Shown here: positions 1 through 8,286 of the stretch, piece after piece
Position numbering within the stretch: position 1 is the first letter of the stretch
Layout of the letters: each line of letters begins with the position of its first letter
Position numbers and translations under genes: made by a program
Notes under the pieces: model-generated
Told to the model about the DNA's origin: nothing
Seen by the model: only the letters and a program-made list of their open reading frames with translations
The model's database searches: none
From: CAZRCG01 sp964598565
GTDB lineage: Bacteria; Bdellovibrionota; UBA2394
NCBI GenBank assembly: GCA_964598565.1
Contig: CAZRCG010000001.1
Location: 124,001-188,000 of the forward strand
Direction: 5' to 3'
Length of the DNA stretch: 64,000 bases

Positions 1-1804
1 ACATTTCAGAGATACGTCGTAGTAAATCGCGATCAAGCGGCTTTACAAAGCGTGCATTCACTACAAGCACCGATATTTCATCACGAGCCAAAATTTCTGA
101 AACTCGACGAGCCCATTCGACCGTCGAGCCAATGCCAATGAGAACTAAATCTATTTTATGCCGACCCGACCGAACTAATCGTTCAATCCACTCCACCGGA
201 ATCGATCGTGCACGATCGACAGATTCCAGATTGTGACCCTGAGGTGCCGTCGTCCATGAAATGATTTCTCCTGATCCCCAACGGATACTCGGAATTTCAT
301 CCCACGACTGGTAAAGAGGCACACCTAAGCCGCTGCCTCGAGGATATCGCATGGCGGCAGGTCCCTCATGCTCGTCTAAGGCCTTCAGCAATTCTTGAAG
401 CTCGCGTTCATCTCGCGGGGCGCACAGGCCCAAGCCAGGCACAGAGCGCATAAACCCAATATCAAAAACTCCATTGTGAGTAGCTCCATCAGCTCCCACG
501 AAGCCCGCTCGATCCATACAAAACTTCACATTCAAGTCTTGAATACAAATATCGTGAATAATCTGATCGTAGGCTCTTTGCATGAAAGTCGAATAAATGG
601 CCACATAAGGTCGAAGGCCTTCAATGGCTAATCCCCCAGCAAAGGTCACAGCGTGTTGCTCGGCAATACCCACATCGTAAAGTTGCGAGGGAAGCTCCTT
701 TTCAAACAGCGAAAGACCCGTACCGGTAGGCATGGCCCCTGTGATTGCCACCACCTTTGGATCTTGTTTGGCCAACATCAATAAGGTCTCAGCGAATACC
801 TTGGTATAGGCGGGCGGCGTTCCTGATTTTTCTTTCTGTACCTTGCCGGTTTCACGATCGTAAGGTCCACAACCATGAAAAGTCACCTTATCCGCCAATG
901 CAGGCGCATAACCGCGACCTTTTTCTGTAATAACATGTACAAGAACCGGCTCATTGATTTGCTTCACGTTGTTCAGCGTCTCATGCAAAAGGTCCAAATC
1001 ATGACCATCGATTGGCCCCACATAGCGAAATCCAAAGCCTTCAAAAATCACGGTAGGAATCACAAAATTCTTCAACGAATGACGAATTTTAGAAAGCACA
1101 TCGACGACTTCACTACCTACAACGGGAATTTTCGAAATAGCCGATTTCATCTCGTCATGGAGTCTCACTAAAAAAGGCGACGTCATTTTTCGACTCAAAA
1201 ACGCATTCACAGCCCCGACGTTGGGCGAAATACTCATTTCGTTATCATTTAAAATGACGATGAGATTCTTTTTATAGCCTGACTCTTGATGAAGCGCCTC
1301 ATAGGCCATACCCGACGTGAGGCCAGCGTCGCCCACAAGAGCAACTATCTTATGCGGGTCGCCCCTTCGACGGTAGCCCTCGCAAAGCCCGATAGCCGCT
1401 GATAGCGCAGTACCTGCATGACCGGCCCCAAAAATATCGTGTTCACTCTCAGGGCGACGACAAAATCCTGATACTCCATGTTCCTGACGCAAGGTTGCAA
1501 ACCGGCGAAACCGGCCCGTCACAAGCTTGTGCGGATAAGATTGATGACCAATATCAAAAACAATTTTGTCTTTGGGCGAATCAAAAACTCGGTGAAGCGC
1601 TAACGTAAGCTCAACAACACCTAGCGATGGGCCTAGATGACCTCCGTTACGAGAGCAAATCTCAATAAGATAATCGCGATACTCAGCGGCCAAAGCAGGC
1701 AACTGATCGGGCGTCAACGCCTTCAAATCGTCAGGGCTATCAATTTGCGTTGCAAGGGGAAAGCGCTTTCGCAGCTCCTCTTCACTCAAAACACTGTGAG
1801 TCAT
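1..1804 (-). CDS. dxs: 1-deoxy-D-xylulose-5-phosphate synthase (3' end outside window)
   Basis: Thiamine-diphosphate enzyme that condenses pyruvate and glyceraldehyde 3-phosphate, the entry step of the MEP isoprenoid pathway, in the cytoplasm. The visible 601 residues begin MTHSVLSEEELRKRFP and include the family segment NGGHLGPSLGVVELTLALH and the late segment NARFVKPLD. Family members are about 620-640 residues, so only the last few tens of residues are missing. The ATG at 1804 is preceded by GAGGAGATAAGACG, a good ribosome site. It is the last gene of a leftward xseB-ispA-dxs run, a common arrangement in proteobacteria, 56 bases after ispA. Family assignment is secure. Confidence 0.95.
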   Translation of the reverse strand, partial: MTHSVLSEEELRKRFPLATQIDSPDDLKALTPDQLPALAAEYRDYLIEICSRNGGHLGPSLGVVELTLALHRVFDSPKDKIVFDIGHQSYPHKLVTGRFRRFATLRQEHGVSGFCRRPESEHDIFGAGHAGTALSAAIGLCEGYRRRGDPHKIVALVGDAGLTSGMAYEALHQESGYKKNLIVILNDNEMSISPNVGAVNAFLSRKMTSPFLVRLHDEMKSAISKIPVVGSEVVDVLSKIRHSLKNFVIPTVIFEGFGFRYVGPIDGHDLDLLHETLNNVKQINEPVLVHVITEKGRGYAPALADKVTFHGCGPYDRETGKVQKEKSGTPPAYTKVFAETLLMLAKQDPKVVAITGAMPTGTGLSLFEKELPSQLYDVGIAEQHAVTFAGGLAIEGLRPYVAIYSTFMQRAYDQIIHDICIQDLNVKFCMDRAGFVGADGATHNGVFDIGFMRSVPGLGLCAPRDERELQELLKALDEHEGPAAMRYPRGSGLGVPLYQSWDEIPSIRWGSGEIISWTTAPQGHNLESVDRARSIPVEWIERLVRSGRHKIDLVLIGIGSTVEWARRVSEILARDEISVLVVNARFVKPLDRDLLRRISEM

Positions 1805-1860
1805 CGTCTTATCTCCTCGATGGACCGTTTCTTCTTTCACTAAATCGTTTACTTCTACCT

Positions 1861-2760
1861 TCACCGTTTTCGATCCACGACGAAAAGAGTTAATTCTTCC
1901 AGGGCGTTTGGGAAAATAAAAGAAATTTCTCGGAGTCGACTCAAACAAGAGTCTCGATAACGCGTGGCCTGATTCTGCGCGCCTTCTAAACCGAAGAGCG
2001 AAACATAGGTAACCTTCTGATTTCGTTCATCACTTCGCAAAGGCTTCCCTAATGATTCATCGCCAATGATATCTAAAATATCATCACGAATTTGAAATGC
2101 TAATCCCATCTCAACAGCAAAGGCTCGAAGTTCGTGCAGCACGGCCTCACTCACTTCAGCTGCCTGAGCGCCCATGATGACAGACGCAGCCAACAAGGCC
2201 CCTGTCTTGCGCTCGTGAAGAGCCATGAGCTCTTCAGCTGTTCTCGACTTGGTTTCAATATCCCACTGCTGTCCTAAGAGCATACCGTCGACGCCGGCTG
2301 CGCGGACCAACTCGTCGATCCAACCCAGGCGCACAGACGGGCTCACGGAAGCGGTGGACAGCACACGAAAACTCTCAGTCAATAGTGCTGAACCCGCCAA
2401 CAGTGCTGTCGCGTCCCCGTAGACTTTATGGTTGGTAGGCTGACCCCGACGCAAATCGTCGTTGTCCATACACGGTAAATCATCATGAATTAGTGAATAG
2501 GTATGCACCATTTCTAGAGCAAGCGCCGCTGGCATCGCTTCAGTATCTGAGCCCAAAAAGGCACGACAGGTCTCGAGGCAAAAAAGGGGTCGCAGTCTCT
2601 TTGACGGTAAGAGAAGTGAGTAACGAGCCGATTCCACAAGGCGGTTACCCCCTTCGCGAGGCCATTGCTGCAAGTGATCGTCTACTCGTTTTCGTTGTTG
2701 CGTCAGATAGGCTTCCAAGCCCTCTGAAAATCTAGTCGACTGTTGTGCTGCTACCGTCAT
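1861..2760 (-). CDS. ispA: Polyprenyl (farnesyl/geranylgeranyl) diphosphate synthase
   Basis: Trans-prenyltransferase that extends DMAPP with IPP to make C15 or C20 diphosphates. The 299-residue protein has the first aspartate-rich motif around residues 93-99 (DDLPCMDND, followed by DLRRGQPTNHK) and the second around 226 (DDILDIIGDE), both of which bind Mg-diphosphate. The helix region before the first motif has the usual ALALEMVHTYSLIHDDLPCMD order. Length is typical of IspA. It lies 42 bases after xseB and just before dxs, so the three are probably co-transcribed. Product chain length cannot be read with confidence. Confidence 0.93.
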   Translation of the reverse strand: MTVAAQQSTRFSEGLEAYLTQQRKRVDDHLQQWPREGGNRLVESARYSLLLPSKRLRPLFCLETCRAFLGSDTEAMPAALALEMVHTYSLIHDDLPCMDNDDLRRGQPTNHKVYGDATALLAGSALLTESFRVLSTASVSPSVRLGWIDELVRAAGVDGMLLGQQWDIETKSRTAEELMALHERKTGALLAASVIMGAQAAEVSEAVLHELRAFAVEMGLAFQIRDDILDIIGDESLGKPLRSDERNQKVTYVSLFGLEGAQNQATRYRDSCLSRLREISFIFPNALEELTLFVVDRKR

Positions 2761-2802
2761 CCAATTAAACTTTCATTCCAATAAATAAAAAAATTTACTC
2801 CA

Positions 2803-3090
2803 TTAAACATCTTCAAAAGGTCGGCGTTCAAAATCATCGGCCGACTGCGGTGTTGGAACTTTCTTCACCAACAACTCCACCTTTTTCTCAGCCTCTTTTA
2901 AGCGGCTATAACATACCTCTGACAACTTAGAACCCCACTCAAAAAGCTCGATCGATTCCTCCAACGGAAGATCGGGCTCTTCAAGCTTCTGAACAGTTGC
3001 CTCGAGTGCTTTCAGAGCATTTTCAAGATCCTGCGGCAATTCTTTTTCTCGATCTTTTTTTATGTTTTCCTTTTTCGTCATCTTAGGCAC
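2803..3090 (-). CDS. xseB: Exodeoxyribonuclease VII small subunit
   Basis: Small helical subunit that partners XseA in single-strand DNA degradation. The 95-residue product contains the family core ENALKALEATVQKLEEPDLP, then LEESIELFEWGSKLSEVC and a charged C-terminal helix. The N-terminal tail is lysine-rich and longer than in E. coli; an in-frame ATG at 3081 is an alternative start. It heads the leftward xseB-ispA-dxs unit, and its start lies only 28 bases from the divergent nth start. Confidence 0.9.
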   Translation of the reverse strand: MPKMTKKENIKKDREKELPQDLENALKALEATVQKLEEPDLPLEESIELFEWGSKLSEVCYSRLKEAEKKVELLVKKVPTPQSADDFERRPFEDV

Positions 3091-3118
3091 CTTCTAAATA
3101 AAATGATGATGAAGGTCT

Positions 3119-3889
3119 ATGAGTTATACCGAAGATTGCGTGACCATGCGTGGGGTCATGAGTGTGACCATGGGCCTCACTGAAACTCTTTGTGAGCGGC
3201 TCTCTTCTCTTTACCCGGATGCGCATTGCAGTTTACAGTTCCGCGATCCTTTTGAGCTCCTCGTGGCCACGATCTTGTCAGCTCAGTGCACCGATGCTCG
3301 CGTTAACAAAGTGACACCGGCTCTTTTTGCTCGCTACCCCACTGCAGGCGTGATGGCGAAAGCGGAGCTGTCGACCCTGGAAGATCTTGTGCGCTCCACG
3401 GGTTTTTACAGGAACAAGGCCAAGAATCTCTTAGCGATGAGCCAAGAACTTGATCGTCGATTTAAGGGCCAACCCCCCCATACCATGGAAGAGCTAGCGG
3501 CCCTTCCTGGTGTAGGCCGAAAGACCGCCAATGTCGTTCTGGGCAATGCCTACCAAAAGCCTGCCGGCGTTGTCGTGGACACCCACGTAAAGCGCTTGTC
3601 ATTTCGTTTGGGACTCACCCGGCAGACGCAACCTGAGAAAATCGAAGTAGATCTCAGTAAACTGTTTCCCCCTGAGGTGTGGACTATACTACCCCATTGG
3701 CTCATCCAACACGGCAGGCAGATTTGCACAGCTTTGAAGCCGCGTTGCCGAGACTGCCCCTTGAGTGATATTTGCCCGAAGCACGGACTCATCTCGAAGC
3801 CAAGGCTTCAAAGCCCCGTTGGCCAAAAAAAGGCACGCAAATCCATGATGAAGAATGGTAGCCAAAAGCGTCCGGCAGCGCGTAGATAA
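3119..3889 (+). CDS. nth: Endonuclease III
   Basis: Bifunctional DNA glycosylase/AP lyase for oxidised pyrimidines in base-excision repair. The 256-residue protein has the helix-hairpin-helix LPGVGRKTANVV with catalytic Lys135, the catalytic Asp154 in VVDTHVKRL, and four cysteines at 203, 210, 213 and 219 in the C-X6-C-X2-C-X5-C spacing that binds a [4Fe-4S] cluster. A lysine- and arginine-rich tail of about 35 residues follows the cluster. GAAGG lies 4 bases before ATG 3119; the N terminus is about 20 residues longer than usual, so ATGs at 3146, 3158 and 3170 are possible. The next gene, ispH, starts 5 bases after the stop. Confidence 0.94.
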   Translation: MSYTEDCVTMRGVMSVTMGLTETLCERLSSLYPDAHCSLQFRDPFELLVATILSAQCTDARVNKVTPALFARYPTAGVMAKAELSTLEDLVRSTGFYRNKAKNLLAMSQELDRRFKGQPPHTMEELAALPGVGRKTANVVLGNAYQKPAGVVVDTHVKRLSFRLGLTRQTQPEKIEVDLSKLFPPEVWTILPHWLIQHGRQICTALKPRCRDCPLSDICPKHGLISKPRLQSPVGQKKARKSMMKNGSQKRPAARR

Positions 3890-3894
3890 ACACC

Positions 3895-4776
3895 ATGAAA
3901 GTGACGCTTGCCGACAGCTTAGGAACTTGCTTTGGCGTTGAAGATGCCATCCAAGAAGCCATGGACCCGCAATTTCGTGAGAAACTCACGATCATTGGAC
4001 AACTCGTTCATAATCCTCAGACCGTTCAGGAACTTCGAGATAACGGCGTAGAGATTGTTGACTCTATTGAGGCCGATATTAAAACCCCCAATGTCATGAT
4101 TACCGCGCACGGCGCTGCTCAGAGTGTATTAAACCGTGCCAAAGAACGCGGATTTAACGTCTATGATGCGACCTGCCCCTTGGTGATGAAAGTGCATAAA
4201 TCGGTGAGTCGATTGGTCAGCGAAGGTTATTTTCCCGTCGTTATAGGCCAGGCAAGCCACGTGGAAGTTCGAGGTATCGTCACCGATTTGAAAGACTATG
4301 CGGTTATCGCCGATGAGAGCGACTTTCATAAGATTGCCGACAAACCCAAGATTGGTGTGGTATCTCAGACCACCAATCAAATTAAAACGGTAGCTCCTCT
4401 CATCGAGAAAATGAAAGCTCTGAAGAACTCAGATGGCAGCCCCAAAGAAATAAAATTTGTGGACACCATTTGCAAACCCACAAAAGACCGACAAATTGCG
4501 GTAGAGAAACTGTCGAATGAAGTTGATCTGATGATTGTGGTGGGTGGTTACAACTCGAGTAATACCAAGAAGCTGAAGAAAGTCTGTGATGACAAAGGTT
4601 TGCGAGCTTACCATATCGAACGCTTAAGCGAGCTTCAACGAGAGTGGTTCCATGGCGCCACCCATGTGGGCATTACGGCAGGAACATCCACGCCGTCTTA
4701 TGTTATTGATGAAATTTATCAAGCCGTGGTGGCCATTGGCAATGAAGTGGCTCAGGGCAATTTTAAGAGCGCTTGA
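3895..4776 (+). CDS. ispH: 4-hydroxy-3-methylbut-2-enyl diphosphate reductase
   Basis: Iron-sulfur reductase that makes IPP and DMAPP from HMBPP, the last MEP-pathway step. The 293-residue protein carries the three conserved cluster cysteines at 12 (GTCFGVEDAI), 94 (YDATCPLVMKVH) and 193 (DTICKPTKDRQ), plus HNPQTV and the SHVEVRGI segment with the family histidine. It directly follows nth. Its last 25 bases overlap the 3' end of the convergent phosphoribosyltransferase gene. With dxs and ispA nearby, the region is a small isoprenoid neighbourhood split over two strands. Confidence 0.95.
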   Translation: MKVTLADSLGTCFGVEDAIQEAMDPQFREKLTIIGQLVHNPQTVQELRDNGVEIVDSIEADIKTPNVMITAHGAAQSVLNRAKERGFNVYDATCPLVMKVHKSVSRLVSEGYFPVVIGQASHVEVRGIVTDLKDYAVIADESDFHKIADKPKIGVVSQTTNQIKTVAPLIEKMKALKNSDGSPKEIKFVDTICKPTKDRQIAVEKLSNEVDLMIVVGGYNSSNTKKLKKVCDDKGLRAYHIERLSELQREWFHGATHVGITAGTSTPSYVIDEIYQAVVAIGNEVAQGNFKSA

Positions 4777-5408
4777 ACCTCGTCATCGGTAATACGACGA
4801 AAATCTCGATAAAATTTTCCGACGGCCACAAAATCGATCGGTTTAAGTAAACAAACAAAATCATCGACCTCTCTCTCGAGCTCTGAAATTAGATCGGCGG
4901 GAGCGACCGGCACCGCTAGGAGCAGTTTCGATGGGTTTTGGCTTCGCACCACCTGAAGAGCCGCTCGAACGGATGCCCCCGTAGCAATACCGTCGTCTAT
5001 GACGACCACCGTACGATCACGCAAACTCGGTAGGGCCCTACCCTGACGAAAGAGCTTCTTGCGTCGTTCTATTTCAGCCACTTGAGTCTGGAGCTCGTCG
5101 TCGAGATAAGATTTTTCGATTTTTAAGACCCGAATCAGCTCCTGATTATAGAAAGCCCGTGGAGGTTCGCCTTCTACAACGGCCCCTAACGCTAGTTCCT
5201 TATTAAAAGGAGCGCCAATTTTTCGAACCAAAAGAATATCAACGGAGGTCTGGAGAGCCTGAGCGACTGTCTTCGCAAGGCTCACCCCCCCGCGCGGCAG
5301 AGCCAAAATGAGTGGTTCGTGAAGCTTTCGCTTCTTCAGTTCGTCAGCCAAAAGCAAGCCGGCGGCTTCACGATTTTCAAAAATCATTTTGTCAGAATCG
5401 GTCTGCAT
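4752..5408 (-). CDS. Phosphoribosyltransferase-family protein
   Basis: A 218-residue cytoplasmic protein with the PRPP-binding loop VVVIDDGIATGAS at about residues 134-146 and an early PRGGVSLAKTVA loop near 38-49, both typical of type I phosphoribosyltransferases. The middle segment VRKIGAPFNKELALGAVVEG matches the uncharacterised bacterial subgroup often found beside hydrolases, so the substrate is unknown. It converges on ispH with a 25-base overlap of coding ends. ATG 5408 is used; another ATG lies at 5387. It could be a regulator rather than an enzyme. Confidence 0.82.
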   Translation of the reverse strand: MQTDSDKMIFENREAAGLLLADELKKRKLHEPLILALPRGGVSLAKTVAQALQTSVDILLVRKIGAPFNKELALGAVVEGEPPRAFYNQELIRVLKIEKSYLDDELQTQVAEIERRKKLFRQGRALPSLRDRTVVVIDDGIATGASVRAALQVVRSQNPSKLLLAVPVAPADLISELEREVDDFVCLLKPIDFVAVGKFYRDFRRITDDEVQALLKLP

Positions 5409-5511
5409 GATGAGATTAAATCGACCTTCGATTCAATTGGCCATGAAAATCACGTCATTAACGATTGAGTTTTTTCTACGCTTAGGCAAATTTCTCCGTG
5501 AGGAGATCCTT

Positions 5512-7965
5512 ATGCATTCATATGTAACCCGATTTAAAGCCCTTGCAGCTCTAATTTTAGGTGCTCTTGTGGGTAAACCCCTATTCGCTTCGTCCGAGGC
5601 CGACCTGGTTCTGCCAGACTTTGGCATCCCTATGTCTATTTTGGGCTGGAATACGACCGGCCGAGAACTCTTATTATGGGGGTCTATTATCGTTGTCGGA
5701 GGCCTTATATTTGGTCTTTATGAGTTTTTGGGCATCAAGGCTCTCAAAGTACACCGGTCGATGGCCGAAGTAGCCACTCTCATTTACGAGACTTGTAAGA
5801 CTTACCTATTGCAACAGGGCAAGCTTCTTCTCGTTCTTGAAGCCTTCGTAGGGGCTTGTATTTTCGTCTATTTTTTCAACCTGAGAGATATGGAGCTGAG
5901 CAAGGTTTTGACGATTCTCTTGTGGTCTGTAATTGGAATAGCCGGTTCATTTAGCGTGGCTTGGTTCGGTATTCGCATTAATACTTACGCCAACGCTCGA
6001 ACGGCCTTCGCCTCGTTGAAGGGTTTGGGCTTTCCCACGATGGACATTCCTCTTCGAGCGGGTATGTCGATTGGCGTTGTCTTGATCTGCGTTGAGTTAT
6101 TGCTGATGATGGTTATTCTTTTGGGCGTTTCTCGCGAGAATGCCGGCGCATGCTTCATCGGCTTTGCCATTGGTGAATCATTGGGAGCCTCGGCCCTCAG
6201 AATCTGCGGTGGTATTTTTACCAAGATTGCTGATATCGGCTCAGATTTGATGAAGATTGTCTTCAATATTAAAGAAGATGATCCTCGAAACCCTGGGGTT
6301 ATTGCAGACTGTACCGGTGATAATGCCGGTGACTCGGTTGGTCCAACGGCCGATGGTTTTGAAACCTACGGCGTCACAGGCGTGGCCCTCATCAGCTTTA
6401 TTTTGTTGGCCGTCGGCGTCAGTGGCGACAGCCGAGCCCTTATTGATGGAGGCGAAAACCTTCAGGCCACTCTCATTGTGTGGATTTTTGCCATGAGAAT
6501 TATCATGGTGGCTACATCGTTGATCTCCTATTGGGTCAATGGGGCGATTGCAAAAGCGATCTATGGCAATCGGCAAGAGTTTGACTTTGAAATTCCACTG
6601 ACCAGTTTGGTGTGGGTCACTTCCGTGATCTCTATCGGGATTACCTTTGCGTTGAGCCATATCATCATCGGTCACCTCGATGGCGGCCTCTGGTGGAAAC
6701 TGTCGACCATCATTTCTTGCGGCACCTTGGCAGCTGCTGTCATTCCTGAACTCATTAAGGTTTTCACTTCGGCCAAATCAAAACATGTGGCCGAAGTCGT
6801 CGCTTCGTCGCGAGAAGGTGGCGCATCCTTAAATGTGCTATCCGGTTTCGTAGCCGGAAACTTTTCGGCCTTCTGGTGCGGTATCGTGTTTATGGCACTC
6901 ATGTTGATTGCCTATTTAACCGCGTCTACGGGCCTTGATGCGTTCATGATTTATCCGTCTGTCTTTGCCTTTGGCTTGGTGGCCTTTGGCATGCTCGGAA
7001 TGGGCCCTGTGACCATTGCCGTCGACAGCTACGGACCTGTTACCGACAATGCGCAGTCAATTTTTGAGCTGTCTCAGATCGAAAGTATTCCTAATGTCAG
7101 CACAGAAATTCAAAAAGACTTCGGCTTTAAACCCGACTTCGAAATGGGAAAACATTTGTTGGAAGCAAATGATGCGGCTGGAAATACCTTTAAGGCAACG
7201 GCGAAACCCGTTTTGATTGGTACGGCTGTTATCGGCGCTACAACCATGATTTTCTCCATCATCCTGCTGCTAGACCTCAAGTTGGACCTTCTAGATCCTA
7301 AGGTGCTGCTGGGACTCATGGCGGGTGGCTCGGTGATTTATTGGTTTACCGGAGCGTCCACGCAAGCGGTGGTCGCAGGGGCCTATCGCGCCGTCGAATA
7401 TATCAAAAAGAATATCCGACTCGACTCTACAGCTAAGGCCTCTACTGAAACTTCTAAAGAGGTGGTACAGATCTGTACGCAGTACGCTCAGGCGGGTATG
7501 ACCAATATTTTTGGAGTCGTCTTCTGTCTTACTCTGGCGTTTGCCTTCTTTGACCCAGCGTTCTTTGCGAGTTACCTGATATCTATTGCGGCCTTTGGGT
7601 TGTTTCAGGCTCTCTTCATGGCAAACGCGGGAGGGGCTTGGGATAATGCAAAGAAAGTGGTTGAAGTCGATTTGAAGGAAAAAGGTACGGCTCTGCATGC
7701 TGCGGCAGTCGTCGGAGATACTGTGGGAGACCCCTTTAAAGATACGGCTTCTGTCGCCTTAAATCCGATTATTAAATTTAAGACGCTCTTTGGACTTTTG
7801 GCCGTCGAAATTGCCGTGGCGCTCTCGCGAGAGACGGCTTTTACGATTGGTCTTATTTTCTTCGCGATTGCTCTCGGATTTGTGATTCGTTCATTTTACG
7901 GAATGCGCATTATATCTACTACAACTGACGCGCAGTCGCAGTCTGCGGTTAAACGGGCGAGTTAG
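5512..7965 (+). CDS. hppA: Membrane-bound proton-translocating pyrophosphatase
   Basis: Integral membrane pump that couples pyrophosphate hydrolysis to cation export. About 817 residues with many membrane segments. The substrate-binding motif region reads EDDPRNPGVIADCTGDNAGD then SVGPTADGFETYGVTG, and the C-terminal acidic motif reads VGDTVGDPFKDT. In the segment GNTFKATAKP a lysine sits where K+-independent enzymes have it. The SVGPTADGFETYGVTG version and overall sequence look unlike the common plant/Rhodospirillum group and may fit the divergent Na+-regulated H+-PPase clade. ATG 5512 is chosen because GAGGAG lies 8 bases upstream; the frame is open back to 5389 without comparable support. 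Confidence 0.93.
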   Translation: MHSYVTRFKALAALILGALVGKPLFASSEADLVLPDFGIPMSILGWNTTGRELLLWGSIIVVGGLIFGLYEFLGIKALKVHRSMAEVATLIYETCKTYLLQQGKLLLVLEAFVGACIFVYFFNLRDMELSKVLTILLWSVIGIAGSFSVAWFGIRINTYANARTAFASLKGLGFPTMDIPLRAGMSIGVVLICVELLLMMVILLGVSRENAGACFIGFAIGESLGASALRICGGIFTKIADIGSDLMKIVFNIKEDDPRNPGVIADCTGDNAGDSVGPTADGFETYGVTGVALISFILLAVGVSGDSRALIDGGENLQATLIVWIFAMRIIMVATSLISYWVNGAIAKAIYGNRQEFDFEIPLTSLVWVTSVISIGITFALSHIIIGHLDGGLWWKLSTIISCGTLAAAVIPELIKVFTSAKSKHVAEVVASSREGGASLNVLSGFVAGNFSAFWCGIVFMALMLIAYLTASTGLDAFMIYPSVFAFGLVAFGMLGMGPVTIAVDSYGPVTDNAQSIFELSQIESIPNVSTEIQKDFGFKPDFEMGKHLLEANDAAGNTFKATAKPVLIGTAVIGATTMIFSIILLLDLKLDLLDPKVLLGLMAGGSVIYWFTGASTQAVVAGAYRAVEYIKKNIRLDSTAKASTETSKEVVQICTQYAQAGMTNIFGVVFCLTLAFAFFDPAFFASYLISIAAFGLFQALFMANAGGAWDNAKKVVEVDLKEKGTALHAAAVVGDTVGDPFKDTASVALNPIIKFKTLFGLLAVEIAVALSRETAFTIGLIFFAIALGFVIRSFYGMRIISTTTDAQSQSAVKRAS

Positions 7966-8286
7966 TCTGTATCGTCAGGCTAAGGTCTCTTCTCAGAATT
8001 CTGAGCGGTACGCCTTAAGTGGATTGAGCAACTCATTGGCCCTGTCGCCGAAGGAGCCGGACAGAACCTAGGACGGAAGTTCGGGGGGTAATTCCCTCAA
8101 TTTTCGTTCCACTCGCCCCGGTTCGGCCACTTCAGCTGCTCCTCCCGCTGAATCGCTCCTGGGCCTTGGCGGTCAATGGGAAACCTATTGTGTGCGATAA
8201 AACCTATTGTGTGCGATAATTTGATCGCTTTACGCTATTATAAGCAAGGTTTACGTTCACCATGGGGCTCTAAGGCTCGTTCCGCT
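7966..8286. other. Intergenic stretch with palindrome, decayed coding-like sequence and tandem repeat
   Basis: The 321 bases lie between the convergent hppA and the CXXCH-protein gene. They hold a perfect 14-base palindrome CTCAGAATTCTGAG at 7992-8005. From about 8175 down to 7996 the minus strand reads a coding-like frame ending KLRELPPELPS, then a TAG, then VLSGSFGDRANELLNPLKAY in the same frame; the plus strand is also open on either side of one TAG. This looks like a decayed gene end or mobile-element remnant. A 19-base tandem repeat follows at 8181-8218. No intact gene is seen. Confidence 0.5.
8181..8218. repeat. Perfect 19-base tandem direct repeat (two units)
   Basis: AAACCTATTGTGTGCGATA occurs at 8181-8199 and again at 8200-8218 with no spacer and no mismatch. 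It lies beside the decayed coding-like sequence. Tandem binding sites of about this size occur at ends of some insertion sequences, for example the IS21 family, but no transposase gene is present here. Confidence 0.8.

Noticed and set aside
6241..6675. 144-residue open frame antisense inside hppA
   Set aside because: It lies wholly in the antisense of a strongly conserved enzyme and has no recognisable protein features.
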